Source: an uncultured SAR86 cluster bacterium (lineage in GTDB: Bacteria; Pseudomonadota; Gammaproteobacteria; Magnimaribacterales; AG-339-G14). Taken from it: a stretch of DNA of 64,000 nucleotides. Below are positions 43,577-53,716 of the stretch, piece by piece. How positions within the stretch are numbered: the first letter of the stretch is position 1; each line of letters begins with the position of its first letter. Location of the stretch: assembly GCA_902563105.1 (NCBI GenBank), contig CACEVU010000002.1:62001-126000 (forward strand). Reading direction: 5' to 3'. The notes under the pieces are model-generated. The model saw nothing but the letters and a program-made list of their open reading frames with translations, ran no database searches and was not told where the DNA came from. Made by a program: the position numbers and the translations under genes.

Positions 43577-45193
43577 TTATTTCATTAAATGATTTTTGTA
43601 GTCTTCTCGCAAACCTGTCTTGAGAAGTTTCCCTGTTGCTCCGTGAGGAAGTTCATCTATAAAGATAACATCATCAGGAAGCCACCACTTGGCTACTTTA
43701 TCAGAAAGGTAATTCAATACTGAATCTTTATCACATTCTTCCAAGCCATTTTTAACAATAAACAATAACGGTCTTTCATCCCATTTGGCATGGGCAACTC
43801 CAACAACACATGCCTCTGCTACTCCCGGATGTCCAACTGCCGTATTTTCTAGATCAATAGAACTAATCCATTCTCCTCCAGATTTAATAACGTCCTTACT
43901 TCTATCAACTATTCTCATATAGCCATGAGTATCTATTGTTGCAACGTCTCCTGTATCAAACCATCCATCTTCCAGAGCAGTCTCATTAGACTTAAAGTAA
44001 CGTTCAATAATTGCAGGTCCTTTGACCATAAGTCTTCCAAACGTTTTTCCATCATTAGGAAGAACCTTGCCTTCATCATTTATAATTTTCATTGAACAAC
44101 CATATACTGCTCTACCTTGGCTTGTTTGAATTTCATACCTTTCTTCAAGATCCATACCATCCATCTCTGGAGTGTAGGAATTGAGTGTCCCAAGCGGACT
44201 CATTTCTGTCATACCCCAACCATGAAGTAAAAAACAATCATGTTTCTCTTGAAAGGCTTTAATCATAGCTTTTGGAGCAGCAGAACCACCAACCAAGACG
44301 CTATTTACAGACTCAAGTTTGATATTGTTCTTCTCAGTGTAATTCAGTAAGTCAAGCCATACCGTAGGAACTCCCATAAGCTGATTTACTTTTTCAGAAG
44401 TAATTAAATTACAAATTGATTCACCATCAGTGAAGGGACCTGGAAAAACCATTTTGGCACCATACATAAATGAGGCATATGGAATTCCCCACGCATTAAC
44501 ATGAAACATAGGCACTACAGGAAGCAACACGGTTTCAGAAGTTAAATTCATTGCATTCCCAGCAGTAGCATACCAAGCATGCAAAACTGTAGATCTATGA
44601 GAATAAAGAACTCCCTTAGGATTTCCAGTTGTGCCAGACGTATAACATAATGATGAAGCTGTATTCTCATTAAACTCAGGCCAAACTATTTCTTCAGATT
44701 CATCTGCAATAAGATCCTCATAACAAATGAGATTTTTAATTGATGAAGATGGCATGTGCTCTTTATCAGTAAGTACCACAATTCCTTTAACTGTTTTAAG
44801 GTCAGAAATGACATTTTCTATGATTGGTAAGAAAGGTGCATCGACGAAGATATATTTATCTTTGGCATGATTAACAATGTATTTAATGTCATCTGGAAAC
44901 AATCTTGGATTAAGGGTGTGAAGAACAGCTCCCAATCCAGAAATGCCAAAATAAAGTTCTAAATGGCGATAACTGTTTACTGCCATCGTAGCGATTATAT
45001 CCCCCTCTTTAATACCTAAATTAAGCAAAGCATTGGCTAATTTCTTTGATCTTTTTGCAGAGTCTTTAATGGTATATCTGTGTATGCCTCCTTCTACAGT
45101 GTTGCTTACTATTTCTGTATTGGCGTTATTTTTTATAGCATGTTCTAAAACTCCTGAAATTAGAAGTTGTTCATTCATCATATTCCCTAACAT
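43577..45193 (-). CDS. Acyl-CoA synthetase (AMP-binding; medium/long-chain or AlkK/DmdB-like)
   Basis: [69 protein letters not shown]. Confidence 0.9.
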   Translation of the reverse strand: MLGNMMNEQLLISGVLEHAIKNNANTEIVSNTVEGGIHRYTIKDSAKRSKKLANALLNLGIKEGDIIATMAVNSYRHLELYFGISGLGAVLHTLNPRLFPDDIKYIVNHAKDKYIFVDAPFLPIIENVISDLKTVKGIVVLTDKEHMPSSSIKNLICYEDLIADESEEIVWPEFNENTASSLCYTSGTTGNPKGVLYSHRSTVLHAWYATAGNAMNLTSETVLLPVVPMFHVNAWGIPYASFMYGAKMVFPGPFTDGESICNLITSEKVNQLMGVPTVWLDLLNYTEKNNIKLESVNSVLVGGSAAPKAMIKAFQEKHDCFLLHGWGMTEMSPLGTLNSYTPEMDGMDLEERYEIQTSQGRAVYGCSMKIINDEGKVLPNDGKTFGRLMVKGPAIIERYFKSNETALEDGWFDTGDVATIDTHGYMRIVDRSKDVIKSGGEWISSIDLENTAVGHPGVAEACVVGVAHAKWDERPLLFIVKNGLEECDKDSVLNYLSDKVAKWWLPDDVIFIDELPHGATGKLLKTGLREDYKNHLMK

Positions 45194-45197
45194 AATC

Positions 45198-46253
45198 TCA
45201 CCTTTTTTTTGTTAAACCCTTTACGAATAGAGGAGAATATCTTCGCTCAAGAAATCCATCAACCTCTTTTTTTGATTCTAAATGAAAAAGTTTTATATCG
45301 TTTAAAGAGGACATTAAAAATGGTTTCCATTCCAATAAAATTTCATCAATAGGATTTTCAAAAATAAATCGAATTGATTTTTTACTAATATTTAAAGCGC
45401 GTTGTAATTCCTTTTCGTTTAACTTCTTAAATGGATCAGAGAAAATTGGTTTTAATTCTTTTGGTAAATATGGAACTTTCTGGTCTGGGTTAAATAAATA
45501 ATTTAATAAAAATTTGTCTGTTTCTTTTAATCCAGTTCCATTGAGGAAGTGTCCAACTATTGATTTATTTAAAGATCTACCTTTTAGGGGGCCAAGAAAC
45601 AATCTACTCGGGCAATAATCATTTGCATAAAAATTATCCCAAATGGCTAAAGGATTTTTGAAATAATCTTGAATAGATTTTAGAGATGAATTGTCAATCC
45701 TTTCACTGATAACATTATCGCCTGTCCAAAAAATAACTACGCGCTTATTTAAATTTTCTTTTAGCCCTCCTAGATATCCTTCGTCAAATATCCCCTTTGA
45801 TAAAGATAAATTATAAATTGAGGGACAAAACCATATATTTTTTTGTTTTGGAAAGTGAATAGAAACTTCATTTAAAGCTTCTGCATGTTTTTTTCCCAAA
45901 TCTTTGTCTGCAGCTTCCTGACCAAAATTAGTTATATCAATGTCGTCGAAGAAAATTGCTATTTCATCAAAGCCTGCTTTCTCTAGAGCATGAGATAATT
46001 TTCTTTTCAAAAGTTTTAAATTCTTTTTGGTGTCTCCAAAAAATTCTGAAGAAGGAGAAACGCAATAAACTTGTTTGATTTTTTTTGGGAGAATTCTTCT
46101 CTTAAGATTCTTATCAAGTTCCTTCCATCGATGACGCAAATAAATATCTTCTTTTGGTCCATAAAAGTAATGAGAAATGGGTATTTTTAAGTCCTTAAAT
46201 GCATCAATTGCTAACCTCCGAGAGTAATAACCTTCTATATAACCTTTAAACAT
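45198..46253 (-). CDS. GH84 family glycosidase, O-GlcNAcase (OGA)-like, no evident signal peptide
   Basis: FKGYIEGYYSRRL; YFYGPKEDIYLRHRWKELD; FFDDIDITNF (catalytic Asp-Asp pair); WFCPSIY; VIFWTGDNVISERI; LAIWDNFYANDYCPSRLFLGPLKGRS. Confidence 0.78.
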   Translation of the reverse strand: MFKGYIEGYYSRRLAIDAFKDLKIPISHYFYGPKEDIYLRHRWKELDKNLKRRILPKKIKQVYCVSPSSEFFGDTKKNLKLLKRKLSHALEKAGFDEIAIFFDDIDITNFGQEAADKDLGKKHAEALNEVSIHFPKQKNIWFCPSIYNLSLSKGIFDEGYLGGLKENLNKRVVIFWTGDNVISERIDNSSLKSIQDYFKNPLAIWDNFYANDYCPSRLFLGPLKGRSLNKSIVGHFLNGTGLKETDKFLLNYLFNPDQKVPYLPKELKPIFSDPFKKLNEKELQRALNISKKSIRFIFENPIDEILLEWKPFLMSSLNDIKLFHLESKKEVDGFLERRYSPLFVKGLTKKR

Positions 46254-46256
46254 GAT

Positions 46257-46994
46257 TTAGATTCTACAGATCCTACATTCTGGATTTTTATGAATATCAA
46301 CTCTTTTAAAAATTCCTTTCAGCGAATCAAAAATCATGAAATATGATTCAAAATTTTTTTCTATAGTCGCTTTTATCACTTCAATTGCCATTAAAGAGCC
46401 AATTGCTCCCACTAAAGGAGAAGCTATCGCTGATTCTCGACAAGATAAGTCTTCGTTTTCAAGATTTTCAAATAAGCATTCATAACAAGGATTATTAGTA
46501 TCTCTTAGATCAAAACATCCCAATTGACCTTTCCAGGATATAGAGGATCCAGAAATAAGAATTTTTTTATGTTTAACACAATATCTATTTACAATTTTTC
46601 TTGTTTCAAAATTGTCAGAGCAATCAAGAATAATTTCTGAATCCTTCAGAAGGTGTTTGATGTTTTCTGAATCAACTTTTTCCTCTAATCCTGTTAGCTC
46701 AACAAAAGGATTTAATTGAGATAATTTTTTTACTGAGGTAGTGGCTTTATTTTTTGACAAGTCATTTTCATCAAATAGAATTTGTCTTTGCAGGTTTGAT
46801 GCTTCCACAAAGTCAAAATCTATTATTTTGATTTTACCAAATCCAGATAAAGCAGAGTAAATAGAAGCAGAGCAACCCAGGCCGCCCATGCCTATGAATG
46901 CCAATGACATGTCATTGATTTTTTCCTGCCCTTCAATATCTATCTCGGGCAACATGATATGCCTGCTATATCTTAGTAACTCTTCTCTTAACAT
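46257..46994 (-). CDS. moeB: ThiF/MoeB-family adenylyltransferase
   Basis: RYSRHIMLPEIDIEGQEKI, FIGMGGLGCSASIYSALSGFG, DFDFVEASNLQRQ, DCSDNFETRKIVNRYC; CxxC zinc pairs CYEC and CRIC. Confidence 0.88.
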   Translation of the reverse strand: MLREELLRYSRHIMLPEIDIEGQEKINDMSLAFIGMGGLGCSASIYSALSGFGKIKIIDFDFVEASNLQRQILFDENDLSKNKATTSVKKLSQLNPFVELTGLEEKVDSENIKHLLKDSEIILDCSDNFETRKIVNRYCVKHKKILISGSSISWKGQLGCFDLRDTNNPCYECLFENLENEDLSCRESAIASPLVGAIGSLMAIEVIKATIEKNFESYFMIFDSLKGIFKRVDIHKNPECRICRI

Positions 46995-47800
46995 TGATAG
47001 ATAGAAACTCTTTTATCTCCGTTTAGATCATTTAAATTCGAAAAATTAAGATACCCATTTTCCAAAGCGAATTTATTTAATTCTTCGTATTGATCAGGAG
47101 CATGTTCTAAATAAACTTTACCATTTTCATTCAAGTAATTTTTTCCTTTGGATAGTATTAATCGTAGATCTGATAAGCCATTATCATTGGAAAATAGAGC
47201 TTTTTCTGGTTCATACCAAATTCCTTCTTCTTTTCCTGAAGTTTTCTCTTTATCTACATAAGGAGGGTTAGAAATTAAATAATCAACTTGAGGAAAAAGC
47301 CATTCATTGTTCCAGTCGTGATTCAAAAAAATTATATTCTCACAACAAAATTTCTCAGCATTTTGTTTTGCTACCAAGATACTCTTAATAGATATATCTG
47401 TCGCAAAAATAATACAATCTCTGCTTTCTTGGGCGATGGATATCGAAATTACCCCAGACCCTGTTCCAAGCTCGAGGAGAGTTTTGCCTTGTAAATTTTC
47501 ATTCAAGACTGCTTCTACTAATGTTTCAGTCTCTGGACGTGGAACAAGTACGTCTGGCGAGATGATAAAATCGCTTTTCCAAAACCCTTTCTTTCCGGTC
47601 AAATATGCTAATGGTTTCCCTTTCAATCTTTCTTCGACCATTAGATCTATGGAATCTAGATCTGTTTTATTAATTTCTTTTTTAATGTCTGAATAAATTA
47701 TTGCTTTATCAATTTTAAGAACCTCTTGAAAAATAATTTCCGCATCAAGACTATCTATTTTGTTTTTTGTTTCTTTTAATTTATCTTTTAGAAGCATCAA
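46988..47800 (-). CDS. prmC: Release factor glutamine methyltransferase
   Basis: RLKGKPLAYLTGKKGFWKSDFIISPDVLVPRPETETLVEAVL, LLELGTGSGVISISIA, YLISNPPYV. Confidence 0.96.
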   Translation of the reverse strand: MMLLKDKLKETKNKIDSLDAEIIFQEVLKIDKAIIYSDIKKEINKTDLDSIDLMVEERLKGKPLAYLTGKKGFWKSDFIISPDVLVPRPETETLVEAVLNENLQGKTLLELGTGSGVISISIAQESRDCIIFATDISIKSILVAKQNAEKFCCENIIFLNHDWNNEWLFPQVDYLISNPPYVDKEKTSGKEEGIWYEPEKALFSNDNGLSDLRLILSKGKNYLNENGKVYLEHAPDQYEELNKFALENGYLNFSNLNDLNGDKRVSIYQC

Positions 47801-48888
47801 TTAGTTTCTTTTTCTAAGTTAATAAGTTTTTTTGCTTCATTCTCTTCTGTCAGAGCAGACAACATGATTTCCATATCACCATCTAAAAACTCCTCCAAAT
47901 TATGTATAGAAAATTCTATCCTGTGATCAGTAACCCTGCTTTGAGGAAAATTATAAGTTCTAATTTTTTCTGATCTATCGCCGCTTCCAACCATAATCTT
48001 TCTCTGTGAGTCTAACTCTTTAGATTGTTCTTCTAAGGCTGCTTCATTCAATTTACTTTGAAGTAAAGACATAGCCTTCTCTTTGTTCTTATGTTGCGAT
48101 CTTCCGTCCTGACATTCAACAACAATTCCTGAAGGAATATGGGTCAATCTAACTGCAGAATCCGTTTTATTTACATGCTGTCCTCCTGCTCCAGAAGCTC
48201 GAAAAGTGTCAATTCTAATTTCTGACTTATCAATATTTATGTTTTCTTGTTCATCTATCTCTGGAAGGACAGCAACAGAACATGCTGAAGTATGAATTCT
48301 TCCTTGAGATTCTGTTTCAGGAACCCTTTGAACTCTGTGTATTCCTGATTCATATTTAAGAAGGCCATAAACACCCCTTCCGATTATCTTAGATACTATT
48401 TCTTTGAAACCTCCTTTTTCACTTTCTCTTGAGCTAATGATTTCTATTTGCCATTTACGTCTTTCTGATAACCTAGAAAACATCCTGAATAAATCTCCTG
48501 TAAAAAGTCCTGCTTCATCACCTCCGGTACCAGCTCGAATTTCTATGAATGCATTTTTTTCATCATTTGGATCTTTTGGCAGAAGCATTTTTTTTAAATC
48601 GTCTTCTAATGAGTTTTTTTGATTTTTGAGATTTTCTATTTCTTCTTGAGCTAGAGCTCTTATTTCATCATCAGAGTCATTCAATAGTTGATTAGATTGC
48701 TCGATATTTTCTTCAACAGATTTAAATTCACTAAAGCTATCAACAATAGGTTTTAGGTTTGAATATTCTTTAGAAATAGACGTAAACTTAATTTGATTTT
48801 CTATCGTTTCTGGATTTGAAAGCTCAGATTCCATTTGGGAAAATTTAATTTGAATTTTTTCCAGTTTCTTTTTTAACGACTCCAGCAT
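47797..48888 (-). CDS. prfA: Peptide chain release factor 1
   Basis: EIRAGTGGDEAGLFTGDLFRMF, RVPETESQGRIHTSACSVAVLPE, RASGAGGQHVNKTDSAVRLTHIPSGI; tripeptide anticodon region GRIHTSA... present. Confidence 0.98.
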   Translation of the reverse strand: MLESLKKKLEKIQIKFSQMESELSNPETIENQIKFTSISKEYSNLKPIVDSFSEFKSVEENIEQSNQLLNDSDDEIRALAQEEIENLKNQKNSLEDDLKKMLLPKDPNDEKNAFIEIRAGTGGDEAGLFTGDLFRMFSRLSERRKWQIEIISSRESEKGGFKEIVSKIIGRGVYGLLKYESGIHRVQRVPETESQGRIHTSACSVAVLPEIDEQENINIDKSEIRIDTFRASGAGGQHVNKTDSAVRLTHIPSGIVVECQDGRSQHKNKEKAMSLLQSKLNEAALEEQSKELDSQRKIMVGSGDRSEKIRTYNFPQSRVTDHRIEFSIHNLEEFLDGDMEIMLSALTEENEAKKLINLEKETN

Positions 48889-48920
48889 ATAAACTATTAT
48901 AGTATCTAGTCTGCTTACAT

Positions 48921-49361
48921 ATGAAAAAATCGTTTTTAGCTTGGTATCTTTTTATGATTTTTTTTCTCTTTTCTTGTTCATCTATTGAAGTAAAAGAAAA
49001 TGAAGTTATAAAAAAAGGTAAGTTTTCTCTTGCCTCAGATTCTGAATATTTTTCAGGAACTATTATTGTCAATGATAATGAAAAAAGAATTAAATTTAAT
49101 TTAGATGGTTTGAGTAAAAATTTTAAAATTTCGTTTTATGATGAGAAAATTAATACTAATTTCAAATATGAAAACATTATTAAAATGTCAGATTTGAAGT
49201 TATTCCTTAAATGGTTCTTTTTCAAATGTACAAATAATGAATGCAAGAATTTTTCGTTACAAAGCCTCAAACTTGAAAAGTATTTATCAGATAAAACAGG
49301 TCTAACAATCAGAGGAAATTTTGATAAATATAGATTATCCCTGAAGCTCAATGATATTTAG
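48921..49361 (+). CDS. lolB: Short LolB-like outer-membrane lipoprotein
   Basis: 146 aa; lipobox FLFSCSS; YFSGTIIVNDNEKRIKFNLDGL; position immediately before ispE, divergent from prfA. Confidence 0.6.
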   Translation: MKKSFLAWYLFMIFFLFSCSSIEVKENEVIKKGKFSLASDSEYFSGTIIVNDNEKRIKFNLDGLSKNFKISFYDEKINTNFKYENIIKMSDLKLFLKWFFFKCTNNECKNFSLQSLKLEKYLSDKTGLTIRGNFDKYRLSLKLNDI

Positions 49362-50166
49362 TTCTCCTGCAAAAATTAATTTATCTTTGAAAGTAGTCAA
49401 AAAGAGATTGGATGGTTTTCATGATATTGATTCTGATTTTCAATTTTTAAATTGGGGGGATAAAATTGAAATTATTCCTGCCAAAAAGCTATCGGTATCT
49501 ACAAAAAAAATTCATGTGTCTCAAAAAGAAAATTTAGTTACAAAAGCATTGAAAAAAATGGAGTCCTTTTGCAACACCAAACTTAATTACTCAGTAAATA
49601 TTTTAAAAAAAATCCCTATTGGTTCGGGGCTTGGAGGCGGAAGCTCTAATGCGGCAACTGCAATGCTGGCGGTAAATAGTGTCGCAAAACTTAATTTATC
49701 CTTGGATGTTTTAGAAAATATAGGAAAGTCCTTAGGATCAGACATACCATTTTTTTTAAAAGGTCTCTCTGGAAAAGTCTCGGGAATAGGAGAGATAATC
49801 GAACCTAAGAAATTTTCAGAAGAACTTATCATGATTCTGTTTCCTGAGTGTTCGATCTCAACAAAAGATGCTTACAGTGCAATAACTTCGGAACAAATTT
49901 TAGATAAAAGAGATAAGTTGACGGGAAATTTTTTTGAAGAATGGGTTTTGTCTAATTATCCTCAAGTTAGAGAAGCTTTTGACTTTATAAGTAAAAAAAT
50001 GAAAGTAAACATCTCTGGAACAGGGAGTAGCTTGTTTACAAAAATTAAATCTTTTGAAGAGGGAAAGGAAATAATGGATAATGCACCAAATAAATTAGGA
50101 TATGTCATTACTAATACAATCAATAAATCGCCTTTGTTAGATGAGCTACTTAATTCTGGGGTGTAG
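49351..50166 (+). CDS. ispE: 4-diphosphocytidyl-2-C-methyl-D-erythritol kinase
   Basis: FSSPAKINLSLKVVKKRLDGFHDIDS, IPIGSGLGGGSSNAATAM, SGTGSSLFTKI; its stop TAG lies inside tRNA-Gln. Confidence 0.95.
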   Translation: MIFSSPAKINLSLKVVKKRLDGFHDIDSDFQFLNWGDKIEIIPAKKLSVSTKKIHVSQKENLVTKALKKMESFCNTKLNYSVNILKKIPIGSGLGGGSSNAATAMLAVNSVAKLNLSLDVLENIGKSLGSDIPFFLKGLSGKVSGIGEIIEPKKFSEELIMILFPECSISTKDAYSAITSEQILDKRDKLTGNFFEEWVLSNYPQVREAFDFISKKMKVNISGTGSSLFTKIKSFEEGKEIMDNAPNKLGYVITNTINKSPLLDELLNSGV

Positions 50167-50231
50167 CCAAGCGGTAAGGCAGCGGCTTTTGATGCCGCCA
50201 TGCGATGGTTCGAATCCATCCACCCCAGCCA
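50157..50231 (+). tRNA. tRNA-Gln (anticodon TTG)
   Basis: TGGGGTG...AGC GGC-TTTTGAT-GCCGC...GGTTCGAATCC...CACCCCA-G-CCA cloverleaf; CCA encoded; lies between ispE and prs. Confidence 0.95.
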
Positions 50232-50243
50232 AAAAAATAAAAG

Positions 50244-51197
50244 ATGAGTTCCCAAAGTAATTTAGTAATTTTTTCAGGAAATTCAAATTCAGCTTTAGCA
50301 GAAAAAATAGTTAAAAAGCTTCAAAAGCCCCTTGGCAAAGCTACGGTAGGTCGTTTTAGCGATCAAGAAATGAATATTAAAATTGATGAGAACGTGCGTG
50401 GTAAAGATGTATTCATTGTTCAATCTACATGCTTTCCTGCTAATGATAATTTAATGGAATTAATTATTATGATTGACGCCTTGAGACGAGCTTCTGCTTC
50501 GAGAATCACGGCAGTCATTCCTTATTTTGGATATGCAAGACAGGATAGAAGAGTTAGGTCTGAAAGAGTTCCAATAAGTGCAAAATTGGTTGCAGATATG
50601 TTGCAAAGCGCTGGGGCAAACAGAGTTTTAACAATAGAACTTCATTCAGATCAAATACAAGGTTTTTTCAATATTCCGGTAGATAATGTTTATGGGACAA
50701 GTGTAATTTTTGATCACATTGTTAAGACAAAATATAAAAATCAAATGGTTGTTTCTCCAGATGTTGGAGGAGTAGTAAGGGCTAGAGCTTTAGCTAAATT
50801 TCTTGACGATGCAGAATTAGCAATCATCGATAAAAGAAGAGAAAAGGAAAATCAATCTCAAGTCATGAATGTGATTGGTGATGTGAAGGAAAAAACTTGT
50901 ATACTAGTTGATGATATCATTGATACCGCGGGTACAATTTGTAATGCTGCCGAGGCTCTTAAGGATTCTGGAGCAAAAAAAGTAGTGAGCTATGCTACTC
51001 ATGCTGTTTTGTCCGGAGATGCTTTAGAGAATATAAAGAATTCAAGACTGGACGAATTAATAGTTACTGATACAATTCCGCTTTCAGAAATAGCCTCTTC
51101 TATGAATAAGATAAAGACTATTTCAATGGATAATACAATAGCGGAAGCTATAAATAGAGTTAATAAAGAAGAATCTATTAGCCAAATGTTTTTGTAA
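50244..51197 (+). CDS. prs: Ribose-phosphate pyrophosphokinase
   Basis: [68 protein letters not shown]. Confidence 0.97.
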   Translation: MSSQSNLVIFSGNSNSALAEKIVKKLQKPLGKATVGRFSDQEMNIKIDENVRGKDVFIVQSTCFPANDNLMELIIMIDALRRASASRITAVIPYFGYARQDRRVRSERVPISAKLVADMLQSAGANRVLTIELHSDQIQGFFNIPVDNVYGTSVIFDHIVKTKYKNQMVVSPDVGGVVRARALAKFLDDAELAIIDKRREKENQSQVMNVIGDVKEKTCILVDDIIDTAGTICNAAEALKDSGAKKVVSYATHAVLSGDALENIKNSRLDELIVTDTIPLSEIASSMNKIKTISMDNTIAEAINRVNKEESISQMFL

Positions 51198-51199
51198 AG

Positions 51200-51898
51200 A
51201 TGACTGAAACTACTTCGATATCAGCTGAATCAAGGGAAATAGATATTTCAGCTAAAACCTTGAGAAAATCAGGTGAAGTTCCTGGAATAGTATATGGTCA
51301 AGAAAATAAAACTCTTCCAATTAAAGTTTTGGAAAAGGACTTAATTAAGATTCTTGAAAACCCAAGTGTTTTTTCTCAGGTAATTGAACTTAATCAAAAC
51401 GATAGCCCAGTAAAAGTCATTCTAAAAGAAGTTCAAGTAAATCCTTCAAATGACAAACCAATACATGTTGACTTTCAAACTGTAAGCGAGAAAACAAATA
51501 TCACTATTAACGTTCCTCTTAAGTTCATAAACGAAGAAACTTGCATTGGAGTTAAGCAACAAGGAGGGATGATTTCTCATTTAAAAAATGAGATAGAATT
51601 AACGTGTAATGCTCAAAATCTTCCGGAATTCATAGAGATCGATATGAAAGAATTAGAAATTGGCAGTAATGTAATGCAATCTCAGATAATTCTTCCAGAA
51701 GGTGTTTCTTTGAGTTCTAATATTCTTAACAATCAAGATCAACCAGTTGCAAGTGTAAGTGTTACCAGAGCCGCTCTAGATATTGATGACGAGCCTATCG
51801 ATGGTGAGCAAGAAGATTCAGAAGAGTCCTCAGAAGATTCAGCCGAAAGTCCAGATGGCAGCCAAGATAAAAGTTCTGAGGAAGAATCTAAAGACTGA
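51200..51898 (+). CDS. rplY: 50S ribosomal protein L25/Ctc (TL5 form with acidic C-terminus)
   Basis: RKSGEVPGIVYGQE, HVDFQTVSEKTNITINVPLKF; ends in an acidic tail DEPIDGEQEDSEESSEDSAESPDGSQ. Confidence 0.94.
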   Translation: MTETTSISAESREIDISAKTLRKSGEVPGIVYGQENKTLPIKVLEKDLIKILENPSVFSQVIELNQNDSPVKVILKEVQVNPSNDKPIHVDFQTVSEKTNITINVPLKFINEETCIGVKQQGGMISHLKNEIELTCNAQNLPEFIEIDMKELEIGSNVMQSQIILPEGVSLSSNILNNQDQPVASVSVTRAALDIDDEPIDGEQEDSEESSEDSAESPDGSQDKSSEEESKD

Positions 51899-51915
51899 TT
51901 GACCTTTAAAAATCT

Positions 51916-52485
51916 ATGAGCCCATTTCTATTAGTTGGCCTAGGTAATCCAGGTTCGAGGTATGCTAATACTAGGCATAACGCAGGCACTGACTTTGTCT
52001 TAGAAGCAAAAAAAAAATACGCTTTTGAGTTAAAAGAAAATAAGATTCTAAAATCTTTATTGTCCGAAGTATTAATTCAAGAGAAAAGCGTCATTTTTGC
52101 TATTCCAAACATATTTATGAATCACAGTGGAGTGTCATTAAGGCTTTTAAAAAATAAATTTAATGTAAAAACAGAAAATATTATTGTTGTTCACGACGAT
52201 CTAGATTTGAAATCCGGAATTATAAAATTAAAGTCTGGAGGAGGTCATGGCGGTCATAACGGATTAAAAAGTATTTTTGAACATCTTGAGACACAAGATT
52301 TTAAGAGAATCAGAATAGGAATTGATCACCCGGGAGATAAAAAAAAGGTTAACAAATATGTTATTCAGAAAGGAAAAAAAGAAGAAAAAATTGATAGGTT
52401 AAATTGCATTGATAAAGGTCTATCTATCTTCGAATTCATAATTCAAGATAACTGGGAACAAGCTTTAAATAATTTGAACAAATAA
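51916..52485 (+). CDS. pth: Peptidyl-tRNA hydrolase
   Basis: FLLVGLGNPGSRYANTRHNAGTDFV, PNIFMNHSGVSL, VHDDLDLKSG, GGGHGGHNGLKSI. Confidence 0.97.
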   Translation: MSPFLLVGLGNPGSRYANTRHNAGTDFVLEAKKKYAFELKENKILKSLLSEVLIQEKSVIFAIPNIFMNHSGVSLRLLKNKFNVKTENIIVVHDDLDLKSGIIKLKSGGGHGGHNGLKSIFEHLETQDFKRIRIGIDHPGDKKKVNKYVIQKGKKEEKIDRLNCIDKGLSIFEFIIQDNWEQALNNLNK

Positions 52486-53573
52486 TGTCTTTAAAATGTG
52501 GAATTGTGGGCTTGCCAAATGTTGGCAAATCTACACTTTTTAATGCTATTACGTCTTCAAAGATAGCTGCGGAAAACTTCCCTTTTTGCACCATAGATCC
52601 CAATCATGGAATAGTTGAATTACCAGATGAGAGGTTAGTTAAAATCTCAAATATTTCCAATTCAGAAAAAACAATTCCGGCTACTGTCGAATTTGTAGAT
52701 ATTGCTGGATTAGTTCAAGGTGCCTCAAAAGGAGAAGGATTAGGCAATAAATTTTTAGGACATATAAGAGAAACTCAGACATTAATTCATGTCGTAAGAT
52801 GCTTTGAGAGTAAGGAAATTACGCATGTTAATGAAAAAGTTGATCCAATTTCTGATGTAGAAATAATAGAAACGGAATTGATTTTATCTGACATAGATTC
52901 TGTTGAGAAATTAAAAGAAAAGCTTATCCGAAAAGCTAAGAGCGGAGATAAAGACTTATTAAAAAACCTGTCAAAAATAGATGACATTTTGAGAATACTT
53001 AAAAAAGGGGATGCTCTTTTCGAGTATCTTCAAGACCCAGAAAACAGCCATTTTGTTAATGAAATTGGCCTCCTAACTGCAAAGCCAGTCATTTATGTTG
53101 CAAATTTAAATGATGATATGGAAGAAACTGATGGCCTAAAAAAACTCAGAGAAAAAGCAAAGACAAATGGATCTCAGGTAATTGAAATGTGTAATCAGAT
53201 AGAATTTGAAATAAGTGAGCTAGAAAATGAAAGCAAGCAAGAGCTTATTGATCTTGCAGGGCTAGATGAGCCAGGACTGAATAAACTAATAAGATCAGCT
53301 TTTACTACTCTTGGACTTCAGACATTTTTTACATCTGGGCCAAAAGAATCAAGAGCATGGGTCATAAAAAGTGGAACAAGTGCTCCAGAGGCGGCAGGCG
53401 TTATTCATACAGACTTTAAAAAAGGTTTTATTCGAGCAGAAACAGTATCTTTCAAAGATTTTATTGAATTCAACGGAGAACAAGGCGCTAAGGCACAGGG
53501 TAAATGGCGCTCTGAAGGTTCAGATTACCAAGTAAAAGACGGTGATATTATTTTATTTAGATTTAATGTTTAG
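52485..53573 (+). CDS. ychF: Ribosome-binding GTPase/ATPase YchF
   Basis: KCGIVGLPNVGKSTLFNAIT, AAENFPFCTIDPNHGIVELPD, VDIAGLVQGASKGEGLGNKFL. Confidence 0.97.
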   Translation: MSLKCGIVGLPNVGKSTLFNAITSSKIAAENFPFCTIDPNHGIVELPDERLVKISNISNSEKTIPATVEFVDIAGLVQGASKGEGLGNKFLGHIRETQTLIHVVRCFESKEITHVNEKVDPISDVEIIETELILSDIDSVEKLKEKLIRKAKSGDKDLLKNLSKIDDILRILKKGDALFEYLQDPENSHFVNEIGLLTAKPVIYVANLNDDMEETDGLKKLREKAKTNGSQVIEMCNQIEFEISELENESKQELIDLAGLDEPGLNKLIRSAFTTLGLQTFFTSGPKESRAWVIKSGTSAPEAAGVIHTDFKKGFIRAETVSFKDFIEFNGEQGAKAQGKWRSEGSDYQVKDGDIILFRFNV

Positions 53574-53615
53574 AATCTTGACAATTATCCTAAGTACAAA
53601 CAGAATCCATTTTTT

Positions 53616-53692
53616 GGCTATGTAGCTCAGCTGGTTAGAGCGCAGCATTCATAATGCTGAGGTCGGTAGTTCAAGTCTACCCATAGCCACCA
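53616..53692 (+). tRNA. tRNA-Met (anticodon CAT, elongator-like)
   Basis: GGCTATGTAGCTCAGCTGGTTAGAGCGCAGCATTCATAATGCTGAGGTCGGTAGTTCAAGTCTACCCATAGCCACCA; full cloverleaf with encoded CCA. Confidence 0.95.
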
Positions 53693-53716
53693 CAAATAAT
53701 TGAATTGATCTAGAAT

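Noticed and set aside
51772-51898. Acidic Ser/Asp/Glu tail of L25 as a novel domain
   Set aside because: Acidic low-complexity C-terminal tails are ordinary for the longer Ctc/TL5 form of L25.
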